A stretch of DNA of 64,000 nucleotides, taken from NCBI GenBank assembly GCA_030247885.1, contig JAPDRO010000021.1, positions 248,001-312,000 of the forward strand, given 5' to 3'. Positions 24,701-36,400 of this stretch are shown piece after piece. The first letter of the stretch is position 1. Each line of letters opens with the position of its first letter. The notes under the pieces were generated by a model. That model was not told the origin of the DNA and did not search any database. It saw only the letters and a list, made by a program, of their open reading frames with translations. A program made the translations under genes and the position numbers. This DNA is from Taxawa tesnikishii (nom. ined.). Its lineage: Eukaryota > Ascomycota > Dothideomycetes > Dothideales.

Positions 24701-26347
24701 GCGCGGCTAATACAAACAGCTTTGGCGCCTGCCTCACTCTTTGTGATCGGACGAGCAGATGTGTGGGTATGGCGTATGTTGGCGGCACCGGCCCTGGTGT
24801 TTGCTACATGAAGTCTCAGATCGCTGCCGGCCAGAACAATGCGAACGTGGACTCGGCCAAATGCATCGCGAACTGCCCAGGTTCTACCTCTTCCGCTTCC
24901 TCCAGTGCAACTTCTGCACTTTCCTCCAATGCAGCTTGTGCATCATCCTCCGTGACCACCAGTTCCTCAACAGTCGCTCCAAGCACGTCCCAGACGACTT
25001 CTGGTGCGGCTGCTGGAGCCACCTCTGGTACTTGCGCACAGCTGGCAGGCTCCGGTAGCAAGTTCACCGATGCAAACGGGAAGCAATATACCCTGGAGTG
25101 TGGAATTGACCGTCCAGGCGGCGATCTCTCTGCGGCTTCGTCAAGCTCTTTCGCAGGGTGCTTCACCATCTGTGATGCTACAGCCGGATGTGTTGGTTTC
25201 TCCTTCGTTGGCGGCAGTGGCGCAGGCGTTTGTTACATGAAAAGCAACATTGTCGGCCCAAACACCAACTCCGGTGTTGATTCCGGATATCTCGTCTCCG
25301 CACAGTCATCATCCAGCTCCTCCGCTGCGGCTTCTACAACCGCTGCTGCTCCTGTTAGCTCGTCGAGCGTGTCGTTCACGACCGCCGCCGCCACTGGCTC
25401 TGGGTGTGCAGCTGCAACTTCAGGCGCTTGCTCCTCCTTCCCAACCGGGGCTACCGACGCGAATGGTGTCAGCTACACCAACTACTGCGGAACTGACTTC
25501 TACGGTCAAGACCTGTCTGCAGCAGCTGGCAGCAGCTTCGCCGCCTGTTATGGAATTTGTGACAATACCCCCGGCTGCCAGGGTTTCTCTTTCGTTGGTG
25601 GAAGCGGTGCCGGTACTTGCTACCTCAAGGCCAGTATCGCCTCAGGCTTGCCGAACAGCAATGTCGATGCTGCCATCAAGCAGTCCGTCGCTGCTACCGC
25701 CAGCGGTTTCGCCACTGTCACTTCGTCATCTGCTGTGTCCGTCACTTCCGCGATTAGCTCCGCCTCTCGCACCACCACTTCGTCTCCGCCACCATCTCCA
25801 ACCTACACTGGCAACTCTGCTGACGCCGTGACTTTGAGCGGCTGCGCAGGCGATACGGCAAACAAGTTCAAGCTCAAGGCCTCCGTCATCTCCGGCAATT
25901 CCAGCTACAACGGCATGTACCTGCAAGCTCCCGTCTACAGTAAGTTTAGCCTCCCCTGTCCCCTCATGCACCCTGCTAACCACACCAGACGCCTCCCGCT
26001 CGTTCCCACTCCTCGACACCTGCGCCGACAACGTCGCCCAAGCCTACCTCGACCCCAGCACCACCGCGCTCGGCCTCTGGCAGGGCTCGTGCATGTGCGC
26101 CGGGTTCGGTATGGTAAACGCTACGTCCGGCGCCCTCACCGCAGGCGTCTTGTATTTTGACGCAATGGGCTCCAAAGGTATGGCTATCACTAACAATCAG
26201 CTCACCTGGACCAATGCGGCATTCGGCGGTTGGGTCGTTTGCCGCAGCCAGGGCGTCAACGAGCTGCAGTACCAACCTAGTAACTCGTCTGGTGAGCTGG
26301 ATGGGAATGCTTGCGCTAGTATCAATTTGGTTACTGAGAGTATGTGA
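21766..26347 (+). CDS. Large secreted PAN-domain protein with mucin-like tandem repeats
   Basis: Two exons (21766-25939 and 25989-26347; 49-nt intron GTAAGT..CTAACC..CCAG) encode 1510 residues. A weak N-terminal hydrophobic leader (ISLGLWAHAALGGLL) suggests secretion. Six PAN/Apple-like Cys modules are visible at roughly residues 85-180, 211-312, 805-895, 948-1034, 1089-1175 and 1220-1305. They share patterns such as CxxxCD..xxCxGxxxVGGxGxGVCYMK. Between modules 2 and 3 lie about 350 residues of Thr/Ser-rich repeats, eight units of 38-41 residues plus one degenerate. Each has the core YGSSYTGP, then GQPVxYxVxTAxPT. Ser-rich spacers separate the other modules. The final about 155 residues form a separate Cys-containing domain (LWQGSCMCAGFGMVNAT) without an obvious GPI signal. 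The architecture suggests a cell-wall or extracellular adhesin-like protein; ligand unknown. No frame errors are needed. Confidence 0.85.
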
Positions 26348-27411
26348 AAGGTGGTGATAAAGTCAAGAGAAGAGGGTTGAAGGAAAGGAAGGGAGAAGGA
26401 GGAAGAGGAGGGAGTGGTCTGATGGAATCCGGTTGACGAGAAGGGGATTCGGTCGAGGCTTGCGCAAGGTTGGTGGTAGGGTCACGCTGGATGGCACATC
26501 TCCCTGCTCCTTTTAGCCCAAAGCAGCAGCGGCGCTAGGTCAAGTCTGTATATCCGGCTGAAGAAGGATAAAGGTTCCGTCACTCTTTACTGTTATCTCT
26601 ACAGAAGCCTTTGTGATTAGGAATCTTGGTCTCCTTGTTCGTTCCCGTTCGAACACCGGCTTTAGCTGATTCATTTCATCGCCCCTACGCCATCTTCGAG
26701 TTCTGTACGAGTTTTCCTACCGTGTCTCCCTGGTCTGCGGCCATATTGTAATGCACAGCAAACTTCTTCTGAACGTCTTGACTCAACCTGTACGTGTGGG
26801 TTTCCGACGCACGTTAACAAAGGCGGTAAGCGGTGAGTGCGGCGCAGTATTTTTCCTTTTGTGACAACGTCTACATCCGGCAGCATAATCCAGCGGTCGT
26901 ACCTACTTTAGATATTGATCCTCCAGAAGGACATGTCTGACTCAACCTCTTAGCCCTTTGGTGGCCAGCGCACGACTGATAACAATGGATGGGACTCGTG
27001 AGTCCCGAACTATTATGCGTCCCCTCGTCGTTCTCTTGACCAAGTTTGGGGCTCGCGAGAGATCCACGCCGGTCAATGTGCAATATATCGTAGTAGGAAA
27101 AGACTAGTGAAAGCGTCAAAGGATAGCGGGACGGATGCTTCCTCTAGCATGAAATAGAACAAAGAAAATACAACATGAGTTCACGTAGTCACTGTTCGCG
27201 AAGATGGTTTGCCTAAGAAATGAGACGATACATGCCAAAATCCATCCCTCATGCTTAAGGCGGCCATGCGCCGCGGGTTCTTCGCTACTACTGGTATATC
27301 ACAATCTTGTCCCAACCAAGGAGAGCGTACGGAAAACGTTGAATGAAATGCCTGGACTGGTTCATCAAGCAGAGAGCGCAAAGACCCTCCAAGACTGTAA
27401 CCCTAAGCCAT
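26348..27411. other. Intergenic region between convergent genes
   Basis: The region holds the 3' ends of the PAN-domain gene (+) and PEX11 (-). A purine-rich tract (26365-26420) follows the PAN stop codon. No coding signal is seen. Confidence 0.45.
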
Positions 27412-28446
27412 CTACGCCGTCTTGTTCCACTGGCCATACACGCCGAGCAAACTGCTGACGGAACCCAGAAGACCGACAATGCCATCGTCCAAGTTAGCAA
27501 TGTTCAAAGCAGCGAGTGGGATGCTCAGGTCGCAGAGGTCCGAAACGAGCTGGATCTGGGTGTTGTTCCGTTCCCTATTGTTTCCCGTCAGCATGTGACT
27601 CGGAACCACAATTCACCTTTTCACCAAAACTCACTTCTGCATCTTCTTGACCTCGACCGCCTTCTCCCCGGTCTGCGCCTCTTTGGCCGCCTGGAACTGC
27701 ATGGTATACAGCCCGTAAACGCTGTTCACGACGGAGAACAACAAGCCCATCATCCACGCCTTGTACGCCTCCCTCTGGAGCTTCTTCATCGTCGGGCTGG
27801 GCCTGATCCCCGCCGCGTCCAGATAGGTCAGGGTGTCCAAGCTCATGTAGAAGGCGTAACCGAGCTGCCTGCCGACGGTGCAGAGGCGGATGACGGGGTC
27901 CATGGATGCGGCGTCGGCGGCGGTGGCGGCGGCGCGGAAGTGCTCGACGAACTTACCCAGGCGCATGGCCTTGCGCACGCCGCCCATGTTCTTCTTCAAC
28001 TTCTCGAAGAAGTCGACGCGCGATTGCGTGTGATTGGTCCGGTAGAGGTACCATGCCAGGAAGCGCGACAGGTATTGGACCGAGCGGAGGACCTTGTCGC
28101 GACCGACTGTGCAAACGCGTGTGTTAGCCGTGTGTGTTCGCGGAGCTCTGATCGCGGTCGGATGGAGCTGTGGGGGCTCGGTGTGCGCGCGTGCTCATCG
28201 TGACCGGAGAGAGAGAGCACAGCAGGCCCCGTGGGGTAGATCTTGATGAGTTGTACAGAAGACGGGCACGCACCTGTCGTCGCGACGAACTTGTTGTAGT
28301 GCGTCACCGCCTACATCAATTGTCAACCGACTGTCGACGGACCCTTGGAAGTTGAACGATACCGGGTGATAGACTGTTTCGGAGTGTCAGCAAGTCGAAC
28401 TTATCTCTTACATGAAGCGATACCTACTCAACGCGTCTGCGACCAT
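27412..28446 (-). CDS. PEX11: Peroxin PEX11, peroxisome proliferation
   Basis: PEX11 is a peroxisomal membrane protein that elongates and divides peroxisomes. Five exons are read: 28446-28428 (19 nt), 28373-28363 (11 nt), 28310-28274 (37 nt), 28106-27635 and 27574-27412, giving 233 residues. Introns are 54, 52, 167 and 60 nt, all GT..AG. The spliced N-terminus reads MVADALIYHPAVTHYNKFVA, a canonical fungal PEX11 start. It is followed by VGRDKVLRSVQYLSRFLAWY, the amphipathic membrane-remodelling region, and RKAMRLGKFVEHFRAA. DPVIRLCTVGRQLGYAFYMS lies in the middle and the C-terminal membrane segment is NLDDGIVGLLGSVSSLLGVY. Three consecutive micro-exons open the gene and would be missed by naive gene prediction. 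Confidence 0.93.
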
Positions 28447-29054
28447 TGCGTATGTATTTCCGGATGTCTCACAAGAACAACAATCAGCAGCGATGTAGAA
28501 TCAACTGATAGGAAGGGTGGGCTGATGAAGGAGGCATGTAATCTCGTGGATGCGGCAGAATGACGAATGAAGACGACCTCGGCTATACACGCTCAATAGC
28601 CGATATCTTGCTTCACATGCAACAAAGTTGATAAAGATCACTAAACCACTGGAGGCTCAAGGTACTGCTATAAAAAGGACAGAAACCTTGTGGCTAACTC
28701 GTCTGTTCAGAGTATCAGGTGTATTCGTGTCCGGTAACGGCAGGATCTGTCGATATGTGGACTCCAAGCGGCGACCCAGCGGCGAAGGGAGACTGAGCCC
28801 AAAACAAATGCTTTGTGTGTACTTCTGGTATCTGATGCAACAGACAAACAGCTCTATTTGTGATGGGCTGTGCAAGGTCACACAAAACCGGCCTCTGATC
28901 CCCGGTAGTGCTTCTCACGCCTGTGCTTGCAACTCCATGTTGTCAATACCAGCAAATGCCCTTGCTAAATGCTCAAAACTCCCTGCTAAAATGCTTCGAA
29001 GCAGATACACCACATAAATAGTTCCCACGACACTTGGTGAGGGTTCAAAGCCCA
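28447..29054. other. Intergenic region, no supported gene
   Basis: The region is the PEX11 promoter side and the 3' end of the cap methyltransferase gene. I see no coding or repeat signal. Confidence 0.45.
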
Positions 29055-30499
29055 TTAAATCTTGTAGAAACAGAATGCATGATAGAAACTCGCGGCTTCC
29101 ATGTCCTCGGGTCCGAAAGTTGGCCTCCCGCTTCGATCTTTGACACCCATCCGCTCGCTCAGTTGGCCCAGGACCGGATCGTCCTTTTCTTCTTCCCAGA
29201 TCTGGTTGAATGGCTTCCGATATAGCAACGACAAGCCGTAATCTTCCGCCAGGGCACGGAAACCCTCCCACGGCACGACATACTCGGGCACATCGACGGC
29301 TTCTTCGAGGTAGTAGAAGTACTTCCAGCCGTACGGCGGCCTGAAAACGCCGTCTTTGGGAAGAGGCCGCGTTTGGGGGAACTTGACAGTGTAGATGCTG
29401 TTGCCCCACTCCAAGGGCGCTTGCTCTCCTGTGGGTTTGGATGGCTCTTTCTTAGAAGTCCCGTCGTCTTTTGCAGTATCTTCGGCAGCGTCTTCCGTGG
29501 CGTCCAGTGTCTTCTCGGGATCCCACTCATCATCATCGTCGCCGGCATCCACAGTCTTCTCGGGGTCCCAATCATCGCCATCGTCATCCGCCCCACCGCC
29601 TTCCATGGTACCGTTCTGTGCGGGTTGCGGACTCTCCAGAGAGTTTTCCGGGTCCCAATTATCATCGTCCTCATCATTAGTGGCGTCATTCGGAGTCTTG
29701 TCCTTTTTCGCCTTTCCGAAGTGCTGTTCCACCTTGGAGCTGATGACGTCTGAATTGGGCATAACTCCCAAGAACCGCCCTCCCTTTTTCAGAGCGCCCG
29801 CGACATTGGCCAGCATGCCCCTTGCCTTCTCCTCAGCCTCAAAGGAGTAGTGCAGACAAAACATCATTGAGACAACGTCGAACCCTCCCATTGAAGGCCT
29901 CCCTTGGATCACAGCCTCCGGTCCCGCATGGGGATCAAATCCAACCTGCCGCACGATCGGTATGTTCACTAAGCTCTTTCCGAAAGCGTCTTGTGCGAAG
30001 AAGTGCGCTTCATATATCCTCTGCGGTGGGCCTCTCGGTCCTTTTCTTCTCCTCGACATCTCATTGTAGCGATCGCGAGCTTGGTCAATCGAGACGTCCG
30101 CGGGATCCACCCCGACGTAGAGCCTCGGCATCTGAGGTGCTTTTTGCCATTTCGCCAGATCCCCCCTTTTCCACATCCCATGTCTAGCACGAGCAGATCT
30201 CTTGTGGGGTATTCCGGCATGGACGAGAATTTGTGAATGAGGCATGACTTGATCCAGTTGTTCAGTGACCGTAACCCTTTGATTTGTGATTCGGTCTTGC
30301 GCCAGTCTCGCCCTCGCTCAGGGACCGCGTTGTAGTGAGCCGCGACGACTTCTTCTGCGCCTCTTTCTTGGACAAGCTTGCGCTCTGCCTCGAGCCTTTC
30401 TTGTCTTCTTTGCTCTGCCGCTTGCTTGGCAGCTGCGCTCACGCGAGAGGAAGCTCCAGGACGTTTGCGTGGTGGTGATCTTGGCGGATCTCCAGCCAT
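29055..30499 (-). CDS. ABD1: mRNA cap guanine-N7 methyltransferase
   Basis: The enzyme transfers a methyl group from S-adenosylmethionine to the cap guanine N7 of nascent mRNA in the nucleus. Visible signatures are HYNAVPERGRDWRKTESQIK, RSLNNWIKSCLIHKF, the SAM-binding loop LVLDMGCGKGGDLAKW and YVGVDPADVSIDQA. Further on are FDVVSMMFCLHYSF, GGRFLGVMPNSDVI, the cap-contact region near PPYGWKYFYYLEEAVD, and the end AASFYHAFCFYKI. The length is about 481 residues, with a basic N-terminal tail. An unusual acidic insertion of about 100 residues contains three WDPE repeats between the GVMPNSDVI and YTVKFP blocks. One base is missing at the C6 run 30161-30166 (minus-strand GGGGGG inside GCGKGGD). 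The gene is essential and conserved on both sides, so an assembly error is the best reading. Confidence 0.9.
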
Positions 30500-31276
30500 G
30501 ATTGTCAGGTGGACAGTATGATGAAAGTGAGATGTGGATAGGGAGAAGATGGTTTGTTTACTGTATTTTGTGAATGAGTTTATAGTAGACTCGAAAGCAT
30601 TTTGGGATGACGACTCTCAGGAACCGCAACCCCAGATGTAGTTCGGAAATAATGTTTTTCCGAGCTCTAACCCGACCGAAGCTTGGCCTTGATCGCCGAC
30701 AAGCCTTCCCCTTTGAGATACTTCATTATAAGGCTCAAGTAAGAATGAAGTAGATTGATCTAACGGCCTTCTTTAGAACGACAGGAATGTCAAGCTTTTG
30801 TCAGTGTAGCACTCATCACAACACAATACCTCAGCACGCCAGCACTCACCGCCCTCCTCGGTGCGGTTCTGAGATGCATATATATGGGTACCCTCCTCGG
30901 TACAAGCCGACTTTTCTCGACGCCATCAACCTTTTCGCAGCGAGGAAAGGCTACAGCGATGACAGCCTTCCACCATTGGCGGACATCCTCGGAGAAGCGC
31001 AAGCTAGCGGTGGTCTGTTGTTTGTCAACAGCCCAAGCTGGTCTACAAAGGGTCATTTGGTCTAAGCATGTGCCGTGAATGGGGTTCTTCCACTGCTCTT
31101 TCTCATTTAAGAAACCAACTTGGGCTAGATGTTCTTTATAGTGCTAATGGCAGTTCTCAGGCGTGTTGGCAAATGACACAGCGGCACGGTGCTGCCATTC
31201 TACAAAGTCCGGGCTTGCCGGCTAGAACGTACGTTGAGTTCGTTCCAGACATTATTATATACACAAGCGTTCAGTC
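30500..31276. other. Intergenic region, no supported gene
   Basis: The region is the promoter of ABD1 and the 3' end of the SLATT gene. Short frames near 30787-31078 on both strands have no recognisable features. Confidence 0.45.
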
Positions 31277-32433
31277 TCATAAGGCATCATCTTCCGGAGA
31301 GTGTTTCGGACTTGGCTGCTCACCACCCCCACCATCCTCCTCGTCAGAATCCGCATCCGCAACCTTCTTCTCTTCGCTCCTACTCGAGCTCGTCCCAGAA
31401 GCTGAGCCCGCACTATCCTTCCCGGTGTCGCTGGAACCACTCGCGAACCCTTCTACCACCTTCATTTCCTCCTTCGCCGGGCCCTCCTCCGCCTTCTTTT
31501 CTTCCTTCCCAGCTTGCACTTCATCTTTGGATGCAGCGGGCTCCGCTGGAGAAGCAGCCTTCGTCCCCTCCTTCGGCGTCTCAACCGGCGAGGCAGGGGC
31601 CGGAGTGGGCACCTTTGTTGTTGGCGCCTTCGTCGCCGGACTCTCATCAGGATCCGGAATTGATATAGCAGGCGCAGCTGCGGGAGGCAACACTGGAGCC
31701 GCAGCAACAGGCGCCGGCTGGGCACTAATGACCTGAATCTGCGGCTGGTTCGGCGCGCCCGGCAACGGACGTGCTCTCAGTGCCGCCACCGCTCCCTCAC
31801 CGCCGGCGCCCGCCATGTACATGTCCGGATTGTTTATGGTGTCGTTGCGGACAGCGCGATCGTATAGGCGGGTGAGACGAGCGACCTCAGAGCGCACGGT
31901 GACTTCAGTATCAGTGTCGATGTCAGAGTAGCCATGGACACCACGGCTTATGCCGAGCCACATGATCTCCGAATTCTCGATCTCATCGACCACGCGCTCG
32001 AGGTCATCGCGGAACATGCGTGCGCGCATGGGCTGGCCTCTGCTCTTGAGGTATGCTACCAGGCCTGCAATGATCGTGTTCATGGCTCCGAAGATCGTGA
32101 TCAGGATGTGTGAGCTTTCGCTCGCGCCGAGGGCGGTAAGGGCGGCCCCGAGCACGACCTGCGAGAGGAGTAGCATGTTGGACAGGCTGGCTGTAAGTAG
32201 GTATGTGGTGTTTTGGTTGCTGCGTTGACGTGTTGCGCGGCCGTAGAGCGTTTTGGGACCAACTACATGTTTCGCGCCGGTTGGCAGGTCGGAGGGGGCA
32301 CGCCTACTAGCATACAGAATTGGTGGTGTGGGTTGTTGCCCTCATCATAGCTTTGGAGGACTGAGGTACGATTTCCATGGGTTCGGAGTAATGGCGTTTG
32401 TTCGTCCGCCGTCGGTGGCTGCCACAGTGGCAT
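31277..32433 (-). CDS. Fungal SLATT-domain two-helix membrane protein
   Basis: SLATT (SMODS and SLOG-associating 2TM effector) domains are known in bacterial conflict systems and as a distinct fungal family of unknown role. The start at 32433 gives MPLWQPPTADEQTPLLRTHG. Next come VVGPKTLYGRATRQRSNQ and two hydrophobic helices, TTYLLTASLSNMLLLSQVVL and HILITIFGAMNTIIAGLVAY. The conserved cytosolic helix then follows (LKSRGQPMRARMFRDDLERV), including EIENSEIMWLG. The C-terminal half is a disordered Ala/Pro/Glu-rich tail (about residues 210-385). The N-terminal exon and the domain lie in different frames. One base missing at the G5 run 32294-32298 (minus-strand CCCCC within VGVP..SDLPTG) joins them to 385 residues. 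Function in fungi is unknown. Confidence 0.75.
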
Positions 32434-33456
32434 GGTCGTTTTCTCAAGGGACGCGAAACAACCTTTCAGTCCTGCTTTGGTATTTGCAATATTCCGAGTC
32501 CAAAGGAGGAGAATGTCTCAACAACGAGCCGATAGTCTTCAAGAAGTGGTTATGGAATCTTCCTGTATATCGGAGGCGAGAGTTCAACTAGGAGTTGTCC
32601 GCTGTCCCTCTATAGTAAATCCCCGCGGCGTTGCCTTCTCTTCGATAGAGGCACCTGATTCAACACAATGTAGGACTGCATCCACTGCCTTCTTCGTCCT
32701 GCACAGTCGATAGAAGAGAAGATGCCTTCGTAGGAAAACAAGAAGCATCAATGTGTATACGGAGGAACGACCCTCGATAAGGAGAAGACCCGAGATTGCA
32801 CAGATCGCCAAGTGCTACTCACTAGTGTAATGCTAGATTAGCTGTTGAACAGCCACACTGAAGTCTGGCCATACCGGTAGCATACTCGAGTCGATCAATC
32901 ATGTTACTCGTTCCTGTGGTTATACATGGATCTCGCAAAGTCCGAAGATATATAAGATATCATATCTGCCTTGAACGTGCCGAACACGCAAAACAGCGGT
33001 TCAGTGATAGTACCAACCTTCCGTTGCATTCCTGTGTCTGCTTCTCAAGCAGAGACATGTGCAAAAATATTTCGCACCTGTGCGACTTGCATTGATGGAC
33101 GTGGTAGTGGTATCGCTTCACGTGCGCAGTAAAAGGAGAAGTCATCGTAACAAGCAACGGACATGCCAAGACATGGCCTGTGCAGCGCTGTATACGTATA
33201 TGCATGTATAACGCTCTTTCTGCCCGTTGGCAGGGGCCGTTGCGTGTACAGCACCTCTAAGACGCACGTTACTACAATGGGAAGTTTCGCATAATCATTT
33301 TAGTAGCAGTCTAGGCCGTATGTGGCTGTTCTTGAATAGCACTTCATACCCGAACACTGTTTCCGTCCAGCACTTTTATCTACCCATCCTGTAGCCCGAA
33401 TGCTTCTTCAATACAAAGCACCTTTTCAGGCATACCAGAGACCCGTTGTAGAAGTC
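32434..33456. other. Intergenic region, no supported gene
   Basis: The region is the upstream side of the SLATT gene and the 3' end of RAT1. Short frames (32432-32713 +, 32960-33254 -) carry no recognisable motif. Confidence 0.45.
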
Positions 33457-36400
33457 TTAATACCTGCCACCGTATCCACCACCGTGCCTTCCACCACCAC
33501 CACCACCACCACCCTGGTATCCACCTCGCCTTCCACCTCCATAACCATCTCCATTGCCATAACCACCTTGACCTCCATATCCACCACTGCCCTGTCCCTG
33601 TCCCTGTCCGTATTGTCCAAATCCCACAGGCGGAGGGGCGGCATGCCAGGCGTCCATCCTGGCGGAGGAGCGGGGAACCCATGCTGAGCAGCCTGCTGCG
33701 CCAGTGCGGGCGGCAGACTTGCAAACATATTAGGATCGAACGGGGGTGCGGAGTTGCCCTGACCTCTATACCCATCTGAATACCCACGATAGCCACCTCC
33801 GCCGCCATTTCTATCATAGCCGCCGTTTCTGTTGTAACCTCCACCATTCCTGTCATAACCGCCACCGCTCCTGTCGTATTGCCGGTTGTCAGATCCGTAG
33901 TTCATGCGACCACCACGACCGTTCTGATTGCCCAGCGGCACACCGCCGAAGCCTCGACCCGTCTTCTCGCTGCGGTTGCGCGTGGCTTCGATATCTGCGT
34001 AATCAAGAGCGGGAGCGTTGAACTTGACGCCCGGCAAGAGCATGCTCTTGTGCAAACTCTTGCTCTCAGGCATGATGTAGTTTACCGTGATGCTCTCGTC
34101 GGTTTCCAAATCCGGCATGGTGCCGCCGGACAGTGGAAACCGCAGCTCTGAACTCGGCAGGTAGGTCTCATTCTTTTCGACTTTGCCGGCCAAGCCCTCG
34201 GAGGTCTTGGCGTTGAGCTTGAATTTCGGTGCTCCGGCTTTCTTGCTATAGAAGTTCAAGGCCACGTCATCGTACAGCGGATGCTTGGTGCTGAAGAGCA
34301 GAGCTTCACGTCCGAACTCATTCCTGCGTCTCTCATCGGCGGTGAGGAGTGGGTACTTCTTCGCCATTGCGTCGAGCAGCAGCTTCTCGTCGATGAATGG
34401 TAAAAGCGCTATGCCTTGCCAAGCGAACTTCTTACCGTTCAGATCCAGGTCGAACTCCTCGGGGTAAAAGTGCTTGATGTCGCTGTCTTCATCGGTCATG
34501 AGTGGATGGAAGGCGGCAGGAAGTACATTAACTCCACTGGAAGCGGGCATAACACCCATGAGCTGCTCGTAAGGTTGGAAGGGCTTGCCTTTCTTAAAGT
34601 CAATCTTCATGTCTGCTATGCCGACAAAGTCGGCCGCGAAAGGGGCGTAGTGGTGCGGGTAGTACCAGGTCCAGGACGCGCATCCTTGAAAGTAGTACAT
34701 CAACACCCAGCAGAGTCCCTCAACGTAGTCACGGCCTACTTGATGCCGGAAGTCTATGTCGCCAGCAGGGACCTTGAATTTTTGTTCGTAATACCGATCA
34801 CCATAGCCGTCTTCCCAAAGGCGAACGGTGTCTGGTGGTGGGCCTTCGGGCTCCTGTGCAGGCGTAGGCGGATCGTTGCTGGGATCTGGCGAATCCCGGC
34901 CAGGCGTACTGTTTTCGTCGTCCTGTTCCATCAGCTCGGCTTTGCGCTTGTGGGAGGCCGACGGTGGAGTTGATGTTTGGTCCGCCGAGACGCTGCTCAT
35001 AAGCTCTTCAACCGCGTTCTTTTGCGATTCCTGAGCTGTCGCTTTCTTGGCCATGAGCTTTTCTTTTAAAACGGCTGCTGCGCTCTTGTTTGCTACATTG
35101 GCCTTGTTAACGACCTGGTCGTGCGTCAAATAACGCGGATCCGACTTCGTTTGAGCGGCACCTGGAGCAAACGTAGGCAGAGCATTAATATCCGGAATTG
35201 CTTCGCCGCGCTTTCTGCTTCCCGGGTACTGGATCGGAGTCTGGGGTAAACTACTCGCATCGTCGGACGGACGGCTTCGTCTCTTCTCGTTCCGCTGCTC
35301 ATTCAACTTTCTCCTCTTGGCAGAAGCTTCTTTCCTATCTTCGACTTCCTTTCGACGCTTGAAGATGGCATCTTCTTGTTTGGCAAGCCCTTCCAGGATC
35401 ATCTGAGCGCGCGAGAGATCGACATGGCCATCTTTCGTAAGATAACCGCCCATTAGCGGAATGTTGTCCCTCCAAATAGCAATGAGAGTGTCGATGCCTT
35501 GTTCACGAATATCCAAAGATGGAAGATGGGGCAGGAAGTCGTTTCCAACAAAGAAGCACATGAATACCCAGTCGTCAAGGGCCCGCTCGAGGTCGAACCG
35601 GAAAGGCTGATTAGGCACACTCATTTCGATTGCAAGGTATTCACGCAAGACACTAACGTGGAGCCAGATGAAGGGCTTGAGGGGCGCTCCGCCTTGCTTC
35701 TCACCAAAATCTCCTTGCTTTTTCGCAGGGACACCCTTGCACTCTGCGGCTATATGTCCTGGCTGGTTGCAGATACGGCAATGACCTGGCTTTGTATCGT
35801 TGGCGAAGACGTCTTCTCTCAAAACGCGGAAATGAGGCTCATGGGTTGCAAGACCAAGCATGATAAGATCTGCATCCAGTCCGTAGATGACGTGCCGGGT
35901 ATTGGGGTCGTGTGTTGATGAGTTGCGCTGCGATCTGACAAACTCCATGATCTTGTGTTCGCCCTCACCAGGGACGGTCGCATCTGAGATGATAATCTTA
36001 AGTTTCTCCCAAGCCGGATCGGTGTTGAGCTTGTAAGCCACCCAATATCGCAAGCTAGACGCCAGGATGTCCATGAACGGTGTTCCTGGAGTAATAGCAT
36101 TGCTGTCCCAAGTCTTCTTCGGACCTTCGCCGTCACCTTCCGGCTCCTTGCCTTGCGCTTTGAGCATCTTGTAGAGCTCTTCTTTGTCCTTGTCTTTCTG
36201 TGCTGCTTCTTGAGCGGCTCGGAAACGCCGGGATCTTTGCTGGTTCATCTTCGCGCGGGGTGCAACGCCATCTGTAGTTTACAGTTAACCATTGGTCATC
36301 ACATATGTAGTATTAAAGGAACCATACCCCCTAAGACGAAACGTTGTAGTATCCCGAATACTGCATTTGTCCCAGGGGAGCGCATCCATCCTCCCGATAC

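Noticed and set aside
33426-33640. RAT1 ending in a Val/Met/Glu-rich tail at 33426
   Set aside because: The alternative frame after the G4 run gives the Gly/Tyr/Arg-rich end expected for fungal RAT1, while the uncorrected tail is a low-complexity shadow of the same DNA.
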